A stretch of 64,000 nucleotides of DNA from Henriciella sp. (GCF_029937755.1 NZ_JAPYPG010000010.1:1-64000), one strand, 5' to 3'. Shown: positions 52,385-59,428, numbered from the stretch's first letter. A program made the numbers and translations. The notes: generated by a model from the letters alone, not told the origin.

Positions 52385-52603
52385 ATGACACTCGCTGACT
52401 GGCTCACCAAGCACGACCTTTCGGATGCCGATTTTGCGGAGCGCATCGGCGTGAGCCGTCAAGCGCTGCATCGATACAAGACCGGCGACCGCCATCCGCG
52501 CACTACGATCATGGAAAAGATCGTTGAGCATACCGGAGGCGAAGTCACCGCGAACGATTTTTTTGAAGCCAAGCAGGCCCCCGCCGAGGCGGTGCAGCCA
52601 TGA
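52385..52603 (+). CDS. cro: Cro-like HTH protein
   Basis: The product is 72 aa, an almost bare Cro/C1-type HTH: DLSDADFAERIGVSRQALHRY at 11-31 (read as one helix-turn-helix), followed by TGDRHPRTTIMEKIVEHTGG. First gene of the rightward operon, divergent from the repressor and controlled by the shared operators. Likely antagonist of the repressor. Confidence 0.85.
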   Translation: MTLADWLTKHDLSDADFAERIGVSRQALHRYKTGDRHPRTTIMEKIVEHTGGEVTANDFFEAKQAPAEAVQP

Positions 52604-52785
52604 CGCTCGCTTTCCTCATTTCCCTGTACCTTACCATCGGTCTCTTCGACCTGATGGCCCGTGGTCTCTGGATCGGCATTGACGACAAGGGGGTTATTCC
52701 CGGCGTCGTCGCGACCGCCGCGATGTTCATCTACGCCGCGTTCTGGCCGGTGCGTCTGATCAAAAGCATTTGGGAGGCGCTGTAG
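52600..52785 (+). CDS. Small two-helix membrane protein
   Basis: The product is 61 aa with hydrophobic segments at about 3-22 (LAFLISLYLTIGLFDLMA) and 33-52 (IPGVVATAAMFIYAAFWPV). ATGA overlap with cro. Unknown; its early position suits a superinfection exclusion or host-takeover protein, by inference only. Confidence 0.6.
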   Translation: MTLAFLISLYLTIGLFDLMARGLWIGIDDKGVIPGVVATAAMFIYAAFWPVRLIKSIWEAL

Positions 52786-52789
52786 ACCC

Positions 52790-52897
52790 ATGCGCGCCGC
52801 CCGAGCCGTCCTCTCCTTCATTGTGCCGCTGCGTCTGCTTCCGCTGGAAGCGATCTGTGCGGCCATGCGCGACATTCGCGCGGGGAGGGGGCAATGA
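52790..52897 (+). CDS. Very small phage protein (35 aa), tentative
   Basis: ATG 52790 to TGA 52897, four bases after the preceding stop. The peptide has an amphipathic hydrophobic start (AVLSFIVPLRLLPLEAICAA) and a basic end. GGGAGG lies upstream in the previous gene. Supported only by spacing and position. Confidence 0.4.
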   Translation: MRAARAVLSFIVPLRLLPLEAICAAMRDIRAGRGQ

Positions 52898-53022
52898 ATA
52901 CCCCAAGCGGACACCTCCGCCAGAGTCCCCGCCGGGACAGGACTGGTGATACACGGGCGCCATGCCACAGCCGCCGTGACGGGGTTCGACATACGCATCG
53001 GCTTAATGGCGTCAATCCCGGC

Positions 53023-53406
53023 TCATTTTCCATTCGCGCACGCAGGCGTCCCGCTCCCTGTGCCGTTCGTGCGCGTGCGCCGGGGGGCGATGGTTTTGCC
53101 GTCCCCCGGCGCGTCCCTGTTTGCGCTTCGCTCGTGCGTCGTCCCCCCACCCAGCCTGGGCGAAGTGCAAGAGCCGGAGGCGGCAGTCCCCGCTGTCTCC
53201 GGCTCAGTAATGCCCGTGGGCGAGAGCCTCGAAAATTCGAGTTCACGGCAAGAGCCGGGCGAGGGGTCAACTCCCTTCTCGTCCGGCTCGCTTCTATCAT
53301 TCAGCGTGCGCTCGATTTCGACCCCGATGCGCAGCTGTCTTATCGCTTGTTCCAAGAGAGCCAGACCCTCGCTGTAGGCGGTTCTGGCTCTCGCATCTGT
53401 CGTCAT
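53023..53406 (-). CDS. Possible phage protein on the opposite strand (tentative)
   Basis: The product would be 127 aa. GGAG lies nine bases before ATG 53406, and the first 45 residues read as a plausible helical protein (ARTAYSEGLALLEQAIRQLR). The rest is Gly/Ser/Thr/Pro-rich and coincides with the hairpins. It would be transcribed against the rightward operon. Could be real, a short leader plus noise, or chance. Confidence 0.33.
   Translation of the reverse strand: MTTDARARTAYSEGLALLEQAIRQLRIGVEIERTLNDRSEPDEKGVDPSPGSCRELEFSRLSPTGITEPETAGTAASGSCTSPRLGGGTTHERSANRDAPGDGKTIAPRRTRTNGTGSGTPACANGK
53078..53111. repeat. Hairpin 1: 9-bp perfect arms
   Basis: CGCCGGGGG (53078-53086) and CCCCCGGCG (53103-53111) with a 16-base loop that holds four consecutive T. 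Confidence 0.6.
53171..53205. repeat. Hairpin 2: 9-bp perfect arms
   Basis: GAGCCGGAG (53171-53179) and CTCCGGCTC (53197-53205); further pairs within the loop (CGGCAG/CGCTG) lengthen the stem. Confidence 0.6.
53252..53289. repeat. Hairpin 3: 12-bp arms
   Basis: GAGCCGGGCGAG (53252-53263) and CTCGTCCGGCTC (53278-53289), one G-T pair; an inner GGGGT/ACTCC pair continues the stem. Confidence 0.6.
53356..53392. repeat. Hairpin 4: 10-bp perfect arms
   Basis: GAGAGCCAGA (53356-53365) and TCTGGCTCTC (53383-53392), 17-base loop. Confidence 0.6.
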
Positions 53407-53450
53407 GGCGGCTCCGTTTTCTCTGCCTCGTCTCCACGGAGGTCAATCTG

Positions 53451-53843
53451 ATGGAGACGACGATGCATTCCAATTCCGAAATCGGCGACACTTTGCTGAC
53501 CGAGATCGTTTCGCGCCGCTGGGCGCGTTTTCAGGCCGCAAGGTGGCCGTCAGGGGAAGTGCAGGCGGCAGACCTGCAGGCCCGCAAGGTGGTGGTCGAT
53601 ACCCGCACCGTGAGCGGCTGGCGCCAAGGCCAGCTGCCATCCAACAAACATAAACTTCAGCTGATCCGCGCTGGCTTCAAGTCAATGCTCGACCGGGCTT
53701 ACGAGCCTGCCGAAGCCGCCGGGCGCATGGCTGATCTGGAGGCCCAGGTTGAAACTCAGAAAGCCGCTGCCGCAGCAGCCGAGAGAGAGCTCGCCCTCAT
53801 TCGTAAAGCGCTGGCTGGCTTCAGCGATGATCTGGAGGGCTGA
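53451..53843 (+). CDS. Phage protein with coiled coil, possible DNA binding
   Basis: The product is 130 aa (ATG 53451, GGAGGTC upstream; a second ATG at 53463). The middle part (VVVDTRTVSGWRQGQLPSNK) looks like a HTH of the kind used to choose a response by dosage, and the C-terminus is a heptad-rich coiled coil (ADLEAQVETQKAAAAAAERE). Function unknown. Confidence 0.65.
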   Translation: METTMHSNSEIGDTLLTEIVSRRWARFQAARWPSGEVQAADLQARKVVVDTRTVSGWRQGQLPSNKHKLQLIRAGFKSMLDRAYEPAEAAGRMADLEAQVETQKAAAAAAERELALIRKALAGFSDDLEG

Positions 53844-53931
53844 GCGCAAGCTCGACCTCTCCAACCGTATTCGCCGCAGCGCTGAGCGCCTGATGGCCAG
53901 AGCAAGGGAGGTGCTGAAAGATGAGCGATAG
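53827..53931 (+). CDS. Very small basic phage protein (34 aa), tentative
   Basis: ATG 53827 to TAG 53931, overlapping the end of the preceding gene by 17 bases and the next start by 11. The peptide is a single charged helix (RRSAERLMARAREVLKDE). No clear ribosome site; listed because such overlaps are the rule in this operon. Confidence 0.35.
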   Translation: MIWRAERKLDLSNRIRRSAERLMARAREVLKDER

Positions 53932-54772
53932 TCTGAAACTCATTTCTGAGCTTGCGACCGGGCTCAACTCTGGTGATCCATCTGAGGACATCGGAACGCC
54001 GGGCCGTGTTGATCGTGTGTCGGTGTTGGATCTGATAATCGACACTCGCTATCAGCGCACGATTGAAGCGGCAGGTGCGCGGAATATTCGTCGTATTGTC
54101 GAGGGCTTTCGCTGGGAGAAGTTCGAGCCTCTCATTGTTGCCCCATCCCCGGACTGGCCCGGGAAATACGCAGTCATTGACGGCCAGCACCGGGCGCTTG
54201 CTGCGTGGCTTCATCCGGATATCAACACAGTGCCTGCCGTGGTTCATGAGTTGAACCCGCGCGAGCAGGCGCGCGCCTTCCGTGACGTGAACAAGAACAG
54301 GACCAAGATTGGGCCGCTGCACATCTATCGCGCAGGCCTGATTTCTGGTGATCCCTCCGCGATTGGCATTCAGGCCGTCACCAATGCGGCGAGTGTCGAG
54401 GTCGCGCGCTTCAACTTGTCCAAGGCCAACATGCAGCCTCACCAGCTTGTCTGCGTGAACGCAGTTGGCAAGGCGCTCAAGCGCTCCGGCTTCGAAGCCG
54501 TGTCCCGGGCGCTTCTTTGTCTACGTCGCGCCGCGAAAGGCTGTGACTGTTCTTTGATGTCAGCCTGGGCCGTTCAGGTTGTCTCGATATGCCTCGCCTC
54601 GCATCGGTCCATTTCGAATGATGCCATGGTTGATGTGCTTCAGTCGGTTGATCTGGACACAGAGGTTAAGGACCGGGCCGACGAGTTGGCGGAATCCTAC
54701 GCGAAGAAGATGGCCACCGGCGCTGATGTTCTTGCGCGGATGGTTCAGTCCGCAGGGGCGATTGCCGCATGA
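53921..54772 (+). CDS. ParB/sulfiredoxin-fold nuclease-like protein
   Basis: The product is 283 aa. An N-terminal ParB-like domain is visible: VLDLIIDTRYQRTIE near 36-50 and VIDGQHRALAAWLHPD near 86-101, followed by the box EQARAFRDVNKNRTKI. The C-terminal part is helical. This phage type (DUF6551-like) is thought to act on DNA; partition activity is not implied, as no ParA or site is seen. Confidence 0.82.
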   Translation: MSDSLKLISELATGLNSGDPSEDIGTPGRVDRVSVLDLIIDTRYQRTIEAAGARNIRRIVEGFRWEKFEPLIVAPSPDWPGKYAVIDGQHRALAAWLHPDINTVPAVVHELNPREQARAFRDVNKNRTKIGPLHIYRAGLISGDPSAIGIQAVTNAASVEVARFNLSKANMQPHQLVCVNAVGKALKRSGFEAVSRALLCLRRAAKGCDCSLMSAWAVQVVSICLASHRSISNDAMVDVLQSVDLDTEVKDRADELAESYAKKMATGADVLARMVQSAGAIAA

Positions 54773-55221
54773 GAGACGAACGCTTCTTCTGCCGGCACTG
54801 TGAAATGCAACGCCCGGGTCCACCGAAAATCATGCCGCCGGGGTCTATCCCCTTAACTGGCTGCGAGTCCTGCAAGACCGCCGCTCTCGCGCGCGGCCCG
54901 AATGCCAAGACCAACTTCCACGTTGAACGCAACCACAAGGCAGGCGGAACCTCTGCGCAAGCGGCACAGGCTGCTGCTGAGGGCGCACGTCTCGGAGACC
55001 TTCACCGCCGGATATGGAAGGCGCTGGCTGAGAAGCCGATGACGGCCGATGAGGTGGCCCGCGAACTCGGAATTGTCCTGAACACATCTAGGGCCAGGCT
55101 GTCGGACCTCAAGTCCGCTGGCTTTGTCGAGCCGACCGGAGAGCACCGCGAAACAGAAACGGGCCGCATGGCTGACGTTCTCCGCGCTGTCTCGAAGGCA
55201 GAGCAGGGGAGGGCTGCTTAG
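54769..55221 (+). CDS. Zinc-ribbon and winged-helix phage protein
   Basis: The product is 150 aa. An N-terminal CxxC pair set (FFCRHCEMQ, GCESCKTAA) about 24 residues apart forms a likely zinc ribbon, and the C-terminal half is a winged helix (PMTADEVARELGIVLNTSRA, RLSDLKSAGFVEP). Likely a transcription regulator of the rightward operon. Overlaps the ParB-like gene by four bases. Confidence 0.72.
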   Translation: MRDERFFCRHCEMQRPGPPKIMPPGSIPLTGCESCKTAALARGPNAKTNFHVERNHKAGGTSAQAAQAAAEGARLGDLHRRIWKALAEKPMTADEVARELGIVLNTSRARLSDLKSAGFVEPTGEHRETETGRMADVLRAVSKAEQGRAA

Positions 55222-55758
55222 ATGGGCAAGCGCTCTGACTTCGCTCGCCTCAAAGGCGACTTCTACCGCACACCAAAGGCTGCGGTTATTCCGCTTGTTC
55301 CGCACCTGCCTGAGCGGTTCCTTTACTCCGAGCCCTGCGCCGGTGATGGCTGTTTGATTGAACACCTTCGGGCACTGCATCAGCAGGGCTGGTGCGTTCA
55401 AAGTGACGACATCGATCCGAAGCATGATCGGGTTAATGAAAGGGACGCGCTGTCCCCGGACTGGTCTTTGTCGCCCGAAGCGGACTTGATCATCACGAAC
55501 CCGCCGTGGACCCGCGAAATCCTGCATCCGATGATCGAGCGCTTCTCTGCGCTTCGGCCAACATGGCTGCTGTTCGACGCCGACTGGATGCACACACATC
55601 AGGCCCGCCCATACCTCGCATTCTGCCGGAAGATCGTCTCTGTCGGTCGCGTCAAATGGATCGCGGACTCTCCGCACACCGGCAAGGATAACGCTGCCTG
55701 GTATCTCTTTGACCAGTCCAGCGAAGGCGCTGCCGAGTTCATCGGGAGGGCTGCCTGA
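55222..55758 (+). CDS. Small class I DNA methyltransferase-like protein
   Basis: The product is 178 aa. SAM motif I variant EPCAGDG at 37-43 and catalytic motif NPPW at 93-96, the pattern of N6-adenine or N4-cytosine methyltransferases. The N-terminal DFYRTPKAAV segment is typical of phage adenine methyltransferases. There is no room for a full target recognition domain, so specificity may be low or need a partner. No restriction enzyme gene is adjacent, so it is an orphan. Confidence 0.85.
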   Translation: MGKRSDFARLKGDFYRTPKAAVIPLVPHLPERFLYSEPCAGDGCLIEHLRALHQQGWCVQSDDIDPKHDRVNERDALSPDWSLSPEADLIITNPPWTREILHPMIERFSALRPTWLLFDADWMHTHQARPYLAFCRKIVSVGRVKWIADSPHTGKDNAAWYLFDQSSEGAAEFIGRAA

Positions 55759-55907
55759 TGACCCGCTCCGACAATCTCCGCCCCCTCTCCAAGCGCGCTG
55801 AAAAAGCCGCAAAGGCTATCGAGCGAAAGACACGCCGGGAGGAGCCGGGCGGACCGGATACGCCAGAAAGTGTACACGCCCCGACCCCGCTTAAGGAGGT
55901 GTCATGA
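55758..55907 (+). CDS. Small basic phage protein (49 aa)
   Basis: ATG 55758, overlapping the methyltransferase stop by one base; stop overlaps the next start by four. The peptide is a charged helix followed by a Pro-rich tail (EKAAKAIERKTRREEPGG). The AAGGAGGTG at its end is the ribosome site of the next gene. Function unknown. Confidence 0.55.
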   Translation: MTRSDNLRPLSKRAEKAAKAIERKTRREEPGGPDTPESVHAPTPLKEVS

Positions 55908-56206
55908 AAACCGAACTTGAACAAGCCGTGAGCCTTGTTGCTGGAGGCGCCACGTATGGCGATGCAGCGACACAGCTGGGGCTGACCAGAAACCAAGTTG
56001 CCGGCGCCTGCCACAGAGCAGGCTTCACGACCGGGAAAGGGCGCAGCCAAGGAAAGGGCAGGCCAGTGCCCGCTCGGATCGCGATGGCCCAAGAGGCTGT
56101 CAGGGCTCACCCTACACTTCGGGCGGCTGCCGATGCGCTGGGTATGTCCGCCTCCACGCTCAAAGACTGGCGCGATCGGTACTTCACGGTCGGAGCGTCA
56201 TCATGA
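55904..56206 (+). CDS. GcrA-like helix-turn-helix protein
   Basis: The product is 100 aa with two HTH-like parts: TYGDAATQLGLTRNQVAGACH near 17-37, which resembles the N-terminal HTH of the alphaproteobacterial cell-cycle regulator GcrA (RNAVIGKvhR-type), and RAAADALGMSASTLKDWRDR near 73-92. The RNA polymerase sigma-binding part of GcrA is not evident. Could be a phage transcription regulator. Confidence 0.62.
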   Translation: MKTELEQAVSLVAGGATYGDAATQLGLTRNQVAGACHRAGFTTGKGRSQGKGRPVPARIAMAQEAVRAHPTLRAAADALGMSASTLKDWRDRYFTVGASS

Positions 56207-56325
56207 ACCGCATCGAACACCCCTGGCACGTCCGCGTTGGCGCGGCCCTCTGCCTCGTCTCTGCAATCGCTGTCTTCGCCACTCTGGTGAAGCTGGTGAA
56301 CTGGATGCTGGGGATTGGGGGATGA
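56203..56325 (+). CDS. Small membrane protein (40 aa)
   Basis: ATG 56203, overlapping the preceding stop by four bases and the next start by four. One long hydrophobic helix (VGAALCLVSAIAVFATLVKL) and a glycine end. Function unknown. Confidence 0.55.
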   Translation: MNRIEHPWHVRVGAALCLVSAIAVFATLVKLVNWMLGIGG

Positions 56326-56696
56326 GGTTCCGCACGCTCCCCATCCCGCCGTCGGTCAATGGCATGTTCCCCGGCAAGGCCCGCCGCCACAAGTCCGCGG
56401 ACTACAAGGCATGGATCGAGCATGCCGGCTGGGTGCTGGAGACGGCGCGCATTCCCCCGGTGATCGGCCCGTTCGCCCTGCATATCCGCCTGCCGGTGAA
56501 GATGAGGGGCGATATCGGGAACCGCGAGAAAGCGATCAGCGATCTGCTCGTCAAGCACGGCGTCACCCCCGACGACTCCAAGACCTGGCGCATCACCATC
56601 GAACGCCACCCGAACGTACGCGACTGCTCATGCCAGTTCGCCCTTACCGAAATCGACCCCAACACTGGCGCTGAACGCGCCGAGGAGGCTGCGTGA
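56322..56696 (+). CDS. RusA-family Holliday junction resolvase
   Basis: Cleaves four-way junctions in phage recombination and before packaging. The product is 124 aa from ATG 56322; a longer open frame upstream is in another gene. LPIPPSVNGMFPGKARRHKS is the N-terminal mark, and RGDIGNREKAISDLLVKHG carries the acidic residues (D and N/D) of the RusA active site near 62-80. Confidence 0.85.
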   Translation: MRFRTLPIPPSVNGMFPGKARRHKSADYKAWIEHAGWVLETARIPPVIGPFALHIRLPVKMRGDIGNREKAISDLLVKHGVTPDDSKTWRITIERHPNVRDCSCQFALTEIDPNTGAERAEEAA

Positions 56697-57238
56697 AACC
56701 TACCGCTGAACAAATAGACGACATGGTCGACGCATTCGAAGAAGGCATGCTCCCTAACCTCGTAGAAGAATTTGAGGCTCAGCGGGTAGAGGGGCTTCGC
56801 GCCCTGCTGCACGAGTGCGAGAGCCCAATCGAATGCAAGCTCGCCTACGCACTGGCTGCCCAGCGCGGCAATCTCATGGAATATGATTGGGTCAGTGGCA
56901 AGAAGCGTAAATACTTCGCCGTTCTGCCCGCCGCCCTTCAGATAATTGCTCAATATCCGATTGGCCGGTTCCGCGTCGATTTCGCCATTAAGGCTCCGCT
57001 CTGGAACGGCCCGGCGCTCCAGGTTGCCATTGAGTGCGACGGGCATGACTTTCACGAGCGCACAAAGCAGCAGGCCGCACGAGACAGATCCAAGGATCGA
57101 CTACTGACCCAAAAAGGTTGGACCGTCCTGCGCTTCACTGGGTCCGAGATCCACAACAAGCCGGCCGAGTGCGCCAAGGACGTATCGAAAACCGTTGAGG
57201 CATTCCTGATCGACGACTGGAGGCGCGCCAATGGCTAA
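56693..57238 (+). CDS. DUF559/Vsr-like endonuclease
   Basis: The product is 181 aa with a GTG start overlapping the RusA stop. The PD-(D/E)XK-like core reads QYPIGRFRVDFAI near 83-95, VAIECDGHDFHERT near 107-120, then KDRLLTQKGWTVLRFTGSEI near 130-149. Such enzymes act as repair or mobile-element nucleases. Target unknown. Confidence 0.8.
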   Translation: MKPTAEQIDDMVDAFEEGMLPNLVEEFEAQRVEGLRALLHECESPIECKLAYALAAQRGNLMEYDWVSGKKRKYFAVLPAALQIIAQYPIGRFRVDFAIKAPLWNGPALQVAIECDGHDFHERTKQQAARDRSKDRLLTQKGWTVLRFTGSEIHNKPAECAKDVSKTVEAFLIDDWRRANG

Positions 57239-57950
57239 GCTTCCATACGTCCCGCTCTATCTCGATGCGTTCGGCAGTGCCGTCGCTCACCTTTCTCTGG
57301 AAGAAGAGGGCGCTTATTTCCGTCTCCTTCGTCTGTGCTGGGAAACCCCCGGATGTACGATCCCGACTGACCCGAAGTGGATCGCTCGCAAGTTGCGGGT
57401 GAACACGGAGGAATATCAGAACGCGGTCGTGCCGATCCTCAAGGAGTTTTTCAGCACACGTCGGGGCCGGTACTACCAGAAGCGCCTGCTGGCCGAATAC
57501 GTCAAAGCTAACGACAAAGTTCGGGCACGTTCGGAAGCAGGAAAAGCAGGTGCTGCCGCCAAGCATCGGAAAACAAAGAAAAAAGAGCCTGACAAACGCA
57601 GCGATTTGCCAAAGCAAACGCATGGCATACCAGAACCAGAAGGTTCTGGTAGAACCCTTACAGGTTCTACCATGAACCTACCGCCTGACGGCGCGCTTGC
57701 CTTGGAGAGGCTACGCGCCGCAGCGGTAACGGAGCACGCCGCGAGCGAAGTCGAAGGCCTCATAGGCTGCATCACCGCATGGGATGACGGGACGTTCCAC
57801 GTCACCGGCAAGTATGCGCAGGACCGCTTTTCCGAAAGCCTCTCTCGCGAACTTCGAGCCGAAGGGCTCACCCTGGCGATCGGATCGAGGAAGCCGAAGG
57901 CGGACAAGCCATCGCCCAAATTCACAGCAATCGAGGGAGGGAAATCATGA
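57231..57950 (+). CDS. DUF1376 phage replication protein
   Basis: The product is 239 aa. The DUF1376 N-terminus (YVPLYLDAFGSAVAHLSLEE and YFRLLRLCWETPGC) occurs in phage replication initiators. A basic linker at about 105-140 follows, then a C-terminal domain. The DNA for the linker (57630-57669) holds four copies of GGTTCT/AGAACC, a possible origin. Overlaps the DUF559-type gene by eight bases. Confidence 0.8.
   Translation: MAKLPYVPLYLDAFGSAVAHLSLEEEGAYFRLLRLCWETPGCTIPTDPKWIARKLRVNTEEYQNAVVPILKEFFSTRRGRYYQKRLLAEYVKANDKVRARSEAGKAGAAAKHRKTKKKEPDKRSDLPKQTHGIPEPEGSGRTLTGSTMNLPPDGALALERLRAAAVTEHAASEVEGLIGCITAWDDGTFHVTGKYAQDRFSESLSRELRAEGLTLAIGSRKPKADKPSPKFTAIEGGKS
57630..57669. repeat. Iteron-like repeats inside the replication gene
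   Basis: CCAGAACC-AGAA-GGTTCTGG (57630-57649), followed by TAGAACC-CTTACA-GGTTCTA (57650-57669): two perfect inverted repeats sharing the hexamer AGAACC. A fifth half-site, TGAACC, follows at 57673-57678. Iterons embedded in the initiator gene hinge are known from the lambda O gene. Confidence 0.6.
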
Positions 57951-58042
57951 CCCGCCGCATCGACTGGCCGGCCGTTCTGATCTGGCTCGCATACACCGCC
58001 ATTTTCATCGCGCTACTGACAGGAGGAGACACCAATGCCTGA
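57947..58042 (+). CDS. Small membrane protein (31 aa)
   Basis: ATG 57947 (GGGAGGGAAATC upstream), overlapping the replication gene by four bases and the next gene by eight. One transmembrane helix ([20 protein letters not shown]). Function unknown. Confidence 0.5.
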   Translation: MTRRIDWPAVLIWLAYTAIFIALLTGGDTNA

Positions 58043-58409
58043 CGACCACAAAATGAGCCTTCAGGTGCCGGGCCAGGATCCGGTCCATTTCACCAGCAGC
58101 CAGCTTCATCAGGCCGCTGAAATGTTCGGCGATCAGGACTTCGGCACAAAGCCGCCCTTCGACCCGGATCGTCTGGCGCCGGCTGCGCGCGAAAAGCTGC
58201 GGCTGACCGTTGAGCGTATCGAGCGCCTCGAAGAGGAAAAGAAGGAAGTCGCCGACCAGATCAAGGATGTCTACGCCGAGGCAAAGGCCATGGGCTACTG
58301 CACGAAGACGCTGCGGTCTGTGGTGAAGCTTCGGAAGCAGGACCGCGACGAGCGCCAGGAAGCGGAGTCCCTGCTCGAAACCTACATGATCGCGCTGGGG
58401 GAAATCTGA
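58035..58409 (+). CDS. GapR-like nucleoid protein (DUF2312)
   Basis: GapR clamps overtwisted DNA and helps replication and the cell cycle in Caulobacter. The product is 124 aa. Residues 48-124 ([58 protein letters not shown]) match the whole GapR domain. An N-terminal extension of about 45 residues ([20 protein letters not shown]) is phage-specific. GACAGGAGGAGAC precedes the ATG. Followed at once by the DnaA-like gene. Confidence 0.9.
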   Translation: MPDDHKMSLQVPGQDPVHFTSSQLHQAAEMFGDQDFGTKPPFDPDRLAPAAREKLRLTVERIERLEEEKKEVADQIKDVYAEAKAMGYCTKTLRSVVKLRKQDRDERQEAESLLETYMIALGEI

Positions 58410-58780
58410 TGGCCTTCGACATTCCCCAGACCCCGAAAGACCGCCTGCTATCCGAGGCCCTCGATGCGGCGTCGCTGTACTTCAGCCGGCCAAACGCATC
58501 TGGCGCGATAGCAGCCGAGCCGATCACGAAAGCCCGCGTCCTCGACCGCTGCAAGGCCCGCTACAACGTCTGGCCGCGTCAATGGTGCATGGCCTACATC
58601 CGCTGGAAATACCCGGAGATGAGCTATCCACGCATCGCCCGCATCTTCCGCATGAAGGACCACACCACCATCATGCATGCGAAGGAAGCGGCGAAGGAGA
58701 GATACCCCGACGCCATTTTCTGCCAGCCGGTTGATGAAGCCATCGGAGACCGTCTCGAAGCTCTGGGGCTGGCATCATGA
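58409..58780 (+). CDS. Standalone DnaA domain IV-like protein
   Basis: The product is 123 aa. Residues 71-91 (MSYPRIARIFRMKDHTTIMH) match the DnaA signature, which contacts the DnaA box; the preceding helices (VLDRCKARYNVWPRQWCMAY) fit the rest of domain IV. There is no AAA+ ATPase domain, so it could bind DnaA boxes but not melt DNA. Coupled to the GapR-like gene by a TGATG overlap. Confidence 0.88.
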   Translation: MAFDIPQTPKDRLLSEALDAASLYFSRPNASGAIAAEPITKARVLDRCKARYNVWPRQWCMAYIRWKYPEMSYPRIARIFRMKDHTTIMHAKEAAKERYPDAIFCQPVDEAIGDRLEALGLAS

Positions 58781-59010
58781 AGACACTTCACGGCCCGCAC
58801 ACTGGCATCATCCAGCCATGGACCCGGAATAGGGGAACCCCGCCAACCGGCTCCTGCCAGCGCACCATCATTGTCGAGGGCAAGGCGAAGGTCTGCGGCA
58901 AGACCTGCAAGGGCCAGCTCTGCGACGAGCACAAGGGCTCTACCGCTCCGCTTGCCGGGGCAGGGCGGTGGCCGGGCGGGAAGGCTCAATCGAAGACAGG
59001 GAGGTTTTGA
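58777..59010 (+). CDS. Small phage protein with Cys cluster
   Basis: The product is 77 aa with five Cys/His positions (SCQRTIIVEGKAKVCGKTCK, LCDEH) consistent with a small zinc-binding module, plus a Gly/Lys-rich tail. ATGA overlap with the DnaA-like gene. Function unknown. Confidence 0.58.
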   Translation: MKTLHGPHTGIIQPWTRNRGTPPTGSCQRTIIVEGKAKVCGKTCKGQLCDEHKGSTAPLAGAGRWPGGKAQSKTGRF

Positions 59011-59012
59011 AC

Positions 59013-59234
59013 ATGCATACAATGAAAGTGCATTTGCCAGACACGGCGTTCGCGCATCGCATGGGCTGGAAATACCACGTCCAGTGGTTCGATGCGGGCC
59101 GCCCGTGCTGGTATCGCCGCAGGACGCTAGCAGAGGCCTCCAGAGACTTTCACGACCTGATGGCGGAAGGTGCTTCCCCGTTCATCGTCGACGCCCTCAC
59201 GGGTGAACCGGTTAAAGCGGAGGCTGCTCGATGA
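59013..59234 (+). CDS. Small phage protein, unknown
   Basis: The product is 73 aa from ATG 59013 (AGGGAGG upstream); a second ATG lies three codons on. Sequence reads as alpha/beta (WKYHVQWFDAGRPCWYRRRT, LAEASRDFHDLMAEGASPF). Unknown. Confidence 0.58.
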   Translation: MHTMKVHLPDTAFAHRMGWKYHVQWFDAGRPCWYRRRTLAEASRDFHDLMAEGASPFIVDALTGEPVKAEAAR

Positions 59235-59428
59235 AGAGACACGGCGAAATCTCTATCCGGCAGTGGTGTGACGGTAAGTGGCGCAGGACTTTCCATACCG
59301 GGCCGGGCGGTCCTGATGGGCTGGCCTACGATCTCCACTCACCGGGATTTGAGATCCGCGAAGGTGCCGAAACGTACCGGTTCCAAGGAGAGGTTGCGAA
59401 ACGGCGTGAGCCGGTGGAGGCGGGATGA
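59231..59428 (+). CDS. Small phage protein, unknown
   Basis: The product is 65 aa, rich in aromatic and basic residues (SIRQWCDGKWRRTFHTGPGG). Four-base overlaps on both sides support its expression. Unknown. Confidence 0.55.
   Translation: MKRHGEISIRQWCDGKWRRTFHTGPGGPDGLAYDLHSPGFEIREGAETYRFQGEVAKRREPVEAG

Larger units (their letters stand above)
52898..53450. other. Stretch without a convincing gene; four GC-rich hairpins
   Basis: Several long frames are open here on both strands (for example 52894-53451 plus and 52946-53377 plus), but they are Arg/Pro/Ser-rich and look like GC-driven chance frames. Four perfect or near-perfect hairpins stand out: 53078-53111, 53171-53205, 53252-53289 and 53356-53392. 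The last three carry GAGCC at the outer left arm and GGCTC at the right. One minus-strand frame (53023-53406) has a ribosome site and is listed separately. Confidence 0.55.

Noticed and set aside
52894-53451. 185-residue plus-strand frame in the early phage operon
   Set aside because: Starts neatly at an ATGA overlap, but the sequence is Arg/Pro/Ser-rich, competes with other open frames and runs over four hairpins; not accepted as a gene.
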